Position numbers and translations under genes: made by a program
Part shown: positions 15,072-20,524 of the stretch, piece by piece
How positions within the stretch are numbered: position 1 is the first letter of the stretch
Layout: each line of letters opens with the position of its first letter
Assembly: GCA_039908285.1 (NCBI GenBank)
Contig: JAMOBE010000080.1
Location: forward strand, 1-23,719
Origin: JAMOBE01 sp039908285
Lineage (GTDB): Bacteria > Pseudomonadota > Alphaproteobacteria > Rhodospirillales > Rhodospirillaceae
DNA length: 23,719 bases
Direction of reading: 5' to 3'
The notes under the pieces: model-generated
What the model saw: only the letters and a program-made list of their open reading frames with translations
Database searches by the model: none
What the model was told of the DNA's origin: nothing

Positions 15072-15361
15072 CTGACCACCGGGACGACCACATCATCGAG
15101 TTCCGCCATGTCCTCCAGGATCACCTCGACCCAGCGGGCGAGATCCGGGCACAGCGCGTTCCGCGCCTTCAGGTGCACCCGAAGACGGACACCCGCCGAA
15201 AGGGCCTGGGCGCCGATGCGAACCAGATCCACCAGAGCATGACGGAACGTCAGCAGGAAAGGATGCTGTGCCTCCGGCACGGGACCGCTGGCACGTCTTC
15301 GACGCAAACGGAACTCGGCTTCCAGAAAGCACGCGGATTTTCTGGAAGCCGGATCACTCAC
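15059..15361 (-). CDS. Hypothetical protein, 100 residues, unrecognised
   Basis: An open frame from a GTG at 15361. Its codons favour G or C in the third position in the way of real genes nearby, and the C-terminal half is helical (FRHALVDLVRIGAQAL, WVEVILEDMAELDDVV). I do not recognise a family. A perfect 12-bp inverted repeat (15317-15328 and 15339-15350) lies inside the first 15 codons, and a 9-bp hairpin surrounds its stop. It may be a truncated remnant: the N terminus begins exactly at the boundary of the AT-richer metallophosphoesterase segment, so the true 5' part could have been displaced. The ORF could also be spurious. Confidence 0.4.
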   Translation of the reverse strand: MSDPASRKSACFLEAEFRLRRRRASGPVPEAQHPFLLTFRHALVDLVRIGAQALSAGVRLRVHLKARNALCPDLARWVEVILEDMAELDDVVVPVVRAIG

Positions 15362-16257
15362 TAACTCATTCAGAGGCCAGGCACGGAAATCTGGTAATCC
15401 CAGCGAGGATCTTTCTCAAGATCGATGACCCTTGGAAGAGTTGGCTTCAACCTCGCCCCAGTGGATGAACTTCCGTCGTAACAACGAGGGATTCCCCAGG
15501 TTCCGTTCCAAACACCACCATCGTGGTTATGGCCATACAGCAAGGCACTAACTTTAGCATCTTTCAGCACGTTCTCAAGTGCCGCAGAATCCTTCAGGCC
15601 GTGGAACGGCCTTGGGTCGAATGGATGATGATGCAAATAAACGACCCGTTTCGCGCAATCCTGCACATCTTTCCTCTTCAGAATTTCGTCAAGCTTACCG
15701 AGCTGCTTACTTGTGATCTCCCCCTCAGCACCAATTCTGTCGATGAATCCGAGTTCACCTTTCATTGAGTCTATCCCGACAAAAGCAACTCCGTCAATAA
15801 TGTCGAGCTTCGGAAATTCCTGTTTCGGATCTCCAAAAAACGCCTTCTTGAACGGCGCGACGAGATCCTTGTCTGCCAAGGCGCCTGATCCGTAATCGTG
15901 GTTCCCTGGCGCAATCAAAACATCATATCCAGAATCCTTGAGTTTTTTTATGAACGACAAAGCTTCGGGAATGAGGCTGCTGTCGAAAGCATTATTCACA
16001 ATATCACCGGTGATTACGATCACATAGTTTGAAGCAGGCTTTTTGGCAAACGCGATGGCCTGGACAAGCAGGCCCATGCGGCGCGCGCAATCGTCAAGTC
16101 CGATGTGCAGGTCGCTCAGATGAATGATCTTTTTCATGACGTCCCCCAAAACCTGTGGCTGTTCACAGGAACCTCGCGTCAGCCTATCTCTATCATCTGA
16201 AAACGTCAACCAAAATATCATTGACTATCATTTATGACCGTCTTGAGTGAGTTATCC
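15351..16257. repeat. Imperfect 12-bp inverted repeat bracketing the metallophosphoesterase gene
   Basis: GGATCACTCACT at 15351-15362 and AGTGAGTTATCC at 16246-16257 are inverted copies with 11 of 12 positions matching. They enclose the AT-richer segment that holds only the metallophosphoesterase gene. I see no target-site duplication outside them and no transposase between them, so a mobile origin is a suggestion only. Confidence 0.4.
15370..16137 (-). CDS. Calcineurin-like metallophosphoesterase
   Basis: The 255-residue protein has the five metal-binding motifs in order: D-x-H in LSDLHIG (Asp9, His11), GD in VITGD (Asp45), GNHD (79-82), the histidines in YLHHHPFD (168-174) and GHNH at 202-205. 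It resembles the class III cyclic-nucleotide phosphodiesterase/Icc-like group, but the substrate cannot be set from sequence. No signal peptide is seen. I chose the ATG at 16137 (MKKIIHLSDLHIG), which places the first motif normally; an in-frame extension to 16221 has no family support. Codon use is markedly AT-richer than in all neighbours, with runs such as AAAAAA and TTTTTTT, suggesting recent acquisition. Confidence 0.88.
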   Translation of the reverse strand: MKKIIHLSDLHIGLDDCARRMGLLVQAIAFAKKPASNYVIVITGDIVNNAFDSSLIPEALSFIKKLKDSGYDVLIAPGNHDYGSGALADKDLVAPFKKAFFGDPKQEFPKLDIIDGVAFVGIDSMKGELGFIDRIGAEGEITSKQLGKLDEILKRKDVQDCAKRVVYLHHHPFDPRPFHGLKDSAALENVLKDAKVSALLYGHNHDGGVWNGTWGIPRCYDGSSSTGARLKPTLPRVIDLEKDPRWDYQISVPGL

Positions 16258-16515
16258 CCTGACTCCGCTGAGTCCTGGAGAAAAGCCGAAATTGGTTGCG
16301 TGATGAAGCGAGATTGGTTCGAATCGGGGCATGATCAAAGCTGGTCTCCTGACAGAAGGATAGCGTAAGGGGATGCTGGCGCAGGTGCGGCGGCCTTCGG
16401 GGACGCGCTGTCCGGCGCGGCGGGCGTATGCGATATGGCTGGCGGAGATAGGGGTATGTGAGGAGGGGGGGGGGAGGAGCGCATCCGATTGCCCCGCAAG
16501 GCCATCATTACGATC
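16138..16515. other. Intergenic stretch before the tRNA genes
   Basis: I see no gene here. The first 120 bp are AT-rich like the metallophosphoesterase segment and presumably hold its promoter. The remainder is GC-rich, with a small GACTC-CGCT-GAGTC hairpin at about 16261-16274 and a run of ten G residues near 16466. The minus-strand open frame covering 16335-16751 is antisense to the tRNA genes and is not credible. Confidence 0.6.
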
Positions 16516-16544
16516 TTGACCAAGGAACGTCCGAAGTCTATAAG
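16516..16544 (+). promoter_or_regulatory. Sigma-70 type promoter of the tRNA genes
   Basis: A -35 hexamer TTGACC (16516-16521) and a -10 hexamer TATAAG (16539-16544) are separated by exactly 17 bases. Transcription would start near 16551, about 38 bases before the tRNA-Cys. This is the best-matched promoter in the window. Confidence 0.8.
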
Positions 16545-16588
16545 ATCCGCCTTGTCACCGCGGTACGCCCGTGCGGTGGCGCGTTCGG

Positions 16589-16662
16589 GGCCGGGTGGCA
16601 GAGTGGTCATGCAGGGGACTGCAAATCCCCGTACGTCGGTTCGATTCCGGTCCCGGCCTCCA
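16589..16662 (+). tRNA. tRNA-Cys (GCA)
   Basis: A 74-base cloverleaf with encoded CCA. The acceptor stem GGCCGGG pairs with CCCGGCC, followed by discriminator T... and CCA (T-CCA at 16659-16662; U73 is the tRNA-Cys discriminator). The anticodon stem GGGGA/TCCCC carries the loop CTGCAAA with anticodon GCA at 16621-16623, and the T loop is TTCGATT. All elements are intact. Confidence 0.96.
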
Positions 16663-16667
16663 GATAT

Positions 16668-16713
16668 TCCGGCGTAGCTCAGTTGGTAGAGCGACGGACT
16701 GTTAACGGAGCCA
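16668..16713 (+). pseudogene. tRNA-Asn (GTT) with positions 39-68 deleted
   Basis: The 5' part from TCCGGCG through the anticodon loop CTGTTAA (16699-16705, anticodon GTT at 16701-16703, standard position 34-36) is a perfect tRNA-Asn. It is joined directly to CGGAGCCA (16706-16713), which equals positions 69-76. T1-C2-C3-G4 still pair with C69-G70-G71-A72, G73 is the expected discriminator and CCA is present. The 3' anticodon strand, variable loop and whole T arm, 30 bases, are absent. The gene follows tRNA-Cys by 5 bases and shares its promoter. It cannot yield a normal tRNA; an intact copy must exist elsewhere unless this is an assembly error. Confidence 0.88.
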
Positions 16714-16816
16714 TCTTCCCAGACCGCCTGCGGTCCTCTCCGAAACCGCAAGACGGGCTGTCCTGCGATAATACGCGATGAAACGCGGTCGAGGTTCAGG
16801 TTCGAAGGGTGACACA

Positions 16817-17179
16817 GTGAGGGATACTGCTTTCACGTCGACGTCCGATCGGCCAGCCGTCATTCCTCCCGCGATCGCCCTGTTTCGCATCGGCCAGGTC
16901 GTCCATCACCGGCTGTACGATTACCGGGGAGTGATCGTAGACGCGGATCCCTCGTTCCGCCTCACCGAGGCCTGGTACGAAGCCAACGCCAAGTCCAGCC
17001 CTCCGAAGGACAAGCCCTGGTACTATGTTCTGGTTCACGGGACCGTGCACCGGACCTACGTGCCGGAGGTCAACCTTGAACCGGACATGGCGGGCGACCC
17101 CATCAACCACCCCGACCTCAATCAGTTCTTCGACGAGCAGTGCGACGACGGCTATGTCTCGCGGCGCCGGGGGAACTGA
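16817..17179 (+). CDS. hspQ: Heat shock protein HspQ (YccV family, hemimethylated-DNA-binding domain)
   Basis: A protein of about 120 residues with the HspQ/YccV fold: FRIGQVVHHRLYDYRGVIVDADPSF, then PWYYVLVHGTVHRTYVPEVNL in the second half (both read in shorter blocks across residues 22-46 and 69-90). E. coli HspQ is a small stress protein first described as a factor binding hemimethylated DNA and later as an enhancer of Lon protease. I chose the GTG at 16817 because AAGGGTG lies 6 to 9 bases upstream; an ATG at 16778 adds a basic stretch without a ribosome site. A small hairpin TGTTGC-GCT-GCAACA follows at 17191-17205. Confidence 0.9.
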   Translation: MRDTAFTSTSDRPAVIPPAIALFRIGQVVHHRLYDYRGVIVDADPSFRLTEAWYEANAKSSPPKDKPWYYVLVHGTVHRTYVPEVNLEPDMAGDPINHPDLNQFFDEQCDDGYVSRRRGN

Positions 17180-17319
17180 GCGACGGATTCTGTTGCGCTG
17201 CAACATGATGTCCCATAAACTCCCTCAGCTCGTTGGGTGAAACCGCCGTTCCGAACTGGTCTGATTTTCGCGGAGCGGTTTCATCCGGGGCTCCCTCCGA
17301 TCCTGTATCGAGAAGGCAG

Positions 17320-20004
17320 ATGAGCACCCGAAATCTCAGGCATTTGTTCCGTCCGGACTCGGTCGCCGTGATCGGCGCCTCGGTTCGGGAAAAGGCCGTC
17401 GGTACCCTGGTGATGCGCAACCTCCTCCAGGGGGGGTTCTGCGGGCCGATCATGCCGGTCAATCCGCGCTATCAGGCGGTGGCCGGCGTGCTGGCCTATC
17501 CGGACATTCCGTCCCTGCCGCTGACGCCGGACATGGCGGTCATCTGCACGCCGCCCGAGGTGGTGATCCCGGCCATCGAGGCGCTGGCCAGGCGGGGGAC
17601 CAAGGCGGCCGTGGTCCTGACCGCCGGTCTCACCCGGGCCAAGGCGCCCGATGGCCGCACGGTGCAGGAGGTCATGCTCGACATCGCCCGGCACAATCAG
17701 ATGCGCCTCCTGGGACCGAACTGTCTTGGCCTGCTGGTGCCGGGGATCGGCCTCAACGCCAGCTTCTCCCACAAGCCGGCCCGGCCCGGCAAGATCGCCT
17801 TCGTCTCGCAGTCGGGGGCGCTGTGCACGGTGGTGCTGGACTGGGCGCGGCCGCGGGGCATCGGCTTCTCCCATTTCATTTCCCTTGGCGATTCGGCCGA
17901 CGTCGATTTCGGCGACGTCCTGGACTATCTCGGCAGTGACCCGGAGACCCGGGCCATCCTGCTCTACATCGAGTCCATCCACCAGCGCCGCAACTTCATG
18001 TCGGCGGCGCGGGCGGCGGCCCGCAACAAGCCGGTGCTGGCCATCAAGGCCGGGCGCATGGCCGAGGGGGCCAAGGCCGCGGCCTCGCACACCGGCGCCC
18101 TGGCCGGGGCCGACTCCGTCTATGACGCGGCCATCCGCCGCGCCGGCATGCTGCGGGTGAACACCTTCGAGGAGCTGTTCGCCGCCGTCGAAACCCTGGC
18201 CCATGCCCGGCCGATGCGGGGCGAGCGCCTCGCCCTGGTCACCAACGGGGGCGGTCTCGGGGTGATGGGGGTCGATCATCTGGTGCAGCACGGCGGCCGG
18301 CCGGCGCGGCTGACCGACGAGACCATCGCCAAACTGGATCAGGTGCTGCCGTCCACCTGGTCGCGCTCCAATCCGGTGGACATCATCGGCGATGCCCCCG
18401 GCGACCGCTATGTCGCCGCCCTGAAGATCATGTTCGAGGCCGGGGAGGTGGACGCGACGGTGTGCATGCACGCGCCGACGGCGATCTCGTCCAGCACCGA
18501 GGTGGCCGAGGCGGTAATCGCCCTGGCCCACCAGTATCCGAAAACCAACCTCATGACCTGCTGGGTCGGCGAGGAGGCGGTGAAGCCGGCGCGTCAGCTC
18601 TTCTCCGAGGCCGGCCTGCCCACCTACGACACGCCGGAACTGGCGATGCGGGCGTTCATGCACATGGTGGACTATCGGCGCAACCAGGTGCTGCTGATGG
18701 AGACGCCGCCGTCGGCGCCGTCCGAGTTCACCCCGGCGACGGCGACGGCCCGGCTGGTGGTGGAGAACGCCCAGGCCTCCGGCCGCGACATGATGAGCGA
18801 GCCCGAGGCCAAGGCGGTGCTGGCCGCCTATGGCATCCCCACGGTCGAGACCCACATCGCCCGCACGCCGGCCGATGCCGCCCGCGTCGCCCACGACATG
18901 GGCGGTCGGGTGGCTCTCAAGATCCTGTCGCCGGACATCTCCCACAAGTCCGACGTCGGCGGGGTGATGCTCGACCTCGATGGGCCGCTGGAGGTGGAAA
19001 AGGCCGCCCACGTGATGCTGCAGCGGCTGACCGCCGCCAACCCCGGGGCCCACGTCAGCGGCTTCACCGTGCAGCAGATGGCGCGGCGCACGGCGGCGCA
19101 CGAGCTGATCATCGGCGTGGTCTCCGATCCCATCTTCGGACCGGTGATCCTGTTCGGACAGGGTGGCGTCGCCGTCGAGGTGATCGCCGACAGCGCCATG
19201 GCCCTGCCGCCGCTCAACATGGCGCTGGCCCGCGAGCTGATCGGCCGCACGCGGGTGTACAGGCAGCTCAGGGGCTACCGTAATCGGCCATCGATCAACA
19301 TGGACGCCCTGTGCCTGGTGCTGATGCAGGTGTCCCAGATGATCGTGGACATCCCCGAGATCATGGAACTCGACATCAACCCGCTGTTCGCCGATGCCCA
19401 GGGCGTGCTGGCGCTCGATGCCCGCATCAAGGTGGGTTCGCCCGGCGGCATGTCGGGATCGGATCGCCTGGCCATCCGGCCCTACCCCAAGGAACTGGAG
19501 GAGCAGATCGTCCTCACCGACCAGCGGCGGGTGCTGCTGCGGCCGATCCGGCCGGAGGACGAGCCCAGCCATCACGACTTCATCTCCAGACTGTCGCCCG
19601 AGGACGTGCGATTCCGCTTTTTCGGCCAGCTGTTGGAGTTGCCGCATTCGGAAATGGCCCGCTACACCCAGATCGACTACGACCGGGAAATGGCGTTCAT
19701 CGCCACCGTGCCCGACGGCACCGGCAAGCCGGAGACGCTGGGGGTGGTGCGAACCGTCACGGACTCCGAAAATACGAGTGCCGAGTTCGCGATCGTCGTC
19801 CGCTCCGATATGAAGGGAGCGGGGCTCGGTCGCGCGCTTCTTGAAAAGATGATCCGCTACTGCCGATCGCGCGGCACCCAGTCCATGATTGGTCAGGTTC
19901 TTCAGGAAAACTCGCGAATGCTGACATTCGTCGGGAAACTTGGGTTCGAGCGCCATGGACTGGCCGATGGTGGTGCGGTCGAGGTTATCCTCAAGCTGGT
20001 GTGA
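17320..20004 (+). CDS. Acyl-CoA synthetase (ADP-forming)-like/GNAT fusion, Pat-type protein acetyltransferase
   Basis: The 894-residue protein has, in order, a CoA-binding Rossmann domain (about 1-135, VAVIGASVREKAVGT), a succinyl-CoA-ligase-like region (about 140-300), a ligase-CoA-type domain (300-470), an ATP-grasp domain (about 485-705, ALKILSPDISHKSDVGGV) and a C-terminal GNAT domain (about 730-890, acetyl-CoA loop MKGAGLGRALLEK). This is the layout and length of bacterial Pat/PatZ, which acetylates lysines of enzymes such as acetyl-CoA synthetase. His257 lies in AASHTGALAG, the motif holding the phosphorylated His in active ADP-forming acetyl-CoA synthetases. The ATG at 17320 follows AAGG; an upstream in-frame ATG at 17233 has no domain support. 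The stop lies in a pentanucleotide repeat. Confidence 0.92.
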   Translation: MSTRNLRHLFRPDSVAVIGASVREKAVGTLVMRNLLQGGFCGPIMPVNPRYQAVAGVLAYPDIPSLPLTPDMAVICTPPEVVIPAIEALARRGTKAAVVLTAGLTRAKAPDGRTVQEVMLDIARHNQMRLLGPNCLGLLVPGIGLNASFSHKPARPGKIAFVSQSGALCTVVLDWARPRGIGFSHFISLGDSADVDFGDVLDYLGSDPETRAILLYIESIHQRRNFMSAARAAARNKPVLAIKAGRMAEGAKAAASHTGALAGADSVYDAAIRRAGMLRVNTFEELFAAVETLAHARPMRGERLALVTNGGGLGVMGVDHLVQHGGRPARLTDETIAKLDQVLPSTWSRSNPVDIIGDAPGDRYVAALKIMFEAGEVDATVCMHAPTAISSSTEVAEAVIALAHQYPKTNLMTCWVGEEAVKPARQLFSEAGLPTYDTPELAMRAFMHMVDYRRNQVLLMETPPSAPSEFTPATATARLVVENAQASGRDMMSEPEAKAVLAAYGIPTVETHIARTPADAARVAHDMGGRVALKILSPDISHKSDVGGVMLDLDGPLEVEKAAHVMLQRLTAANPGAHVSGFTVQQMARRTAAHELIIGVVSDPIFGPVILFGQGGVAVEVIADSAMALPPLNMALARELIGRTRVYRQLRGYRNRPSINMDALCLVLMQVSQMIVDIPEIMELDINPLFADAQGVLALDARIKVGSPGGMSGSDRLAIRPYPKELEEQIVLTDQRRVLLRPIRPEDEPSHHDFISRLSPEDVRFRFFGQLLELPHSEMARYTQIDYDREMAFIATVPDGTGKPETLGVVRTVTDSENTSAEFAIVVRSDMKGAGLGRALLEKMIRYCRSRGTQSMIGQVLQENSRMLTFVGKLGFERHGLADGGAVEVILKLV

Positions 20005-20032
20005 CGAGACGAGACGAGACGAGACGAGACGG
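20003..20032 (+). repeat. GACGA pentanucleotide repeat across the Pat stop codon
   Basis: Five perfect GACGA units (20003-20027) are followed by GACGG (20028-20032). The first unit overlaps the TGA stop of the Pat-type gene (20002-20004), and the array ends 3 bases before the likely GTG start of the next gene. Because the unit is 5 bases, a change in copy number shifts any reading frame crossing it and alters the spacing ahead of the start. Confidence 0.95.
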
Positions 20033-20035
20033 GCT

Positions 20036-20491
20036 GTGTCGGAGTTCCTGGGAAAGCGGTCGATCCTCGTTGCGGCGGCTGTCGCCGGGCTGATGCTGGC
20101 GTGGCTGGTCGGCAGCCTGATTTCGACCCTTGGCGCGGTGGCGCAGGCGGTGACGCGCGTTGGCGACGAGGTGCACGCGGCCACCGCCTCCCTGGTCGCC
20201 ATCCGTCAGGACTCGGCGCAGATGGTGGCGACCATGGCGGCGGTGAACCGGACCCTTGGCGAGATGAATCGCGACCTCGTCGGCGGCAATCGGGATCTGG
20301 CCACCATCCAGCATGGCATGGCCGAGGACATGCGGCTGATGCGCAAGACCATGGACGGCATGGGCCGCGACGTCACGGCGCTGAACATGTCGGTCGGCAA
20401 GATGACCGTCCTCATGGGCCGGGTCAGCTACGACATGAACCGGGTGGCCAGCGCGACCTTTCCGCTGGGGTATCCGCAGACCACTCCGTAG
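20036..20491 (+). CDS. Small single-span membrane protein with coiled coil, unrecognised
   Basis: A 151-residue protein with one hydrophobic segment (about 9-30, ILVAAAVAGLMLAWLVGSLI) and a long helical remainder with heptad-like spacing (AQAVTRVGDEVHAATASL, MVATMAAVNRTLGEMNRD, MRLMRKTMDGMGRDVTALN), rich in Met, Asp and Arg. It resembles short membrane-anchored coiled-coil proteins, or the signalling helix of a chemoreceptor without its hairpin tip, but I recognise no family. I chose the GTG at 20036, which puts a short charged stretch before the membrane segment; the frame is open further upstream into the Pat gene and across the GACGA repeat. It ends 33 bp from the convergent degenerate HD-GYP gene. 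Confidence 0.65.
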   Translation: MSEFLGKRSILVAAAVAGLMLAWLVGSLISTLGAVAQAVTRVGDEVHAATASLVAIRQDSAQMVATMAAVNRTLGEMNRDLVGGNRDLATIQHGMAEDMRLMRKTMDGMGRDVTALNMSVGKMTVLMGRVSYDMNRVASATFPLGYPQTTP

Positions 20492-20524
20492 CCCAGAACA
20501 CTCCAGGGACGGAGTTGCCTTCGA

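Noticed and set aside
13256..15075. Inverted 11-mer CAGGGCAATCG flanking the GT61 gene (13256-13266 and complement of 15065-15075)
   Set aside because: It is short, with no extension of the match on either side; a match of this length over 2 kb is not surprising.
16335..16751. Minus-strand open frame across the tRNA region
   Set aside because: It is antisense to tRNA-Cys and the tRNA-Asn remnant and has the typical composition of such artefacts.
16668..16816. Interrupted tRNA-Asn with an intron, its 3' half lying downstream
   Set aside because: The CGGAGCCA end is already joined directly to the anticodon loop, and no matching T arm occurs in the following 100 bases.
17281..20202. Very long minus-strand open frame opposite the Pat-type gene
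   Set aside because: A His/Gly/Arg/Asp-rich shadow caused by high GC in the third position of the real gene; no domain is recognisable.
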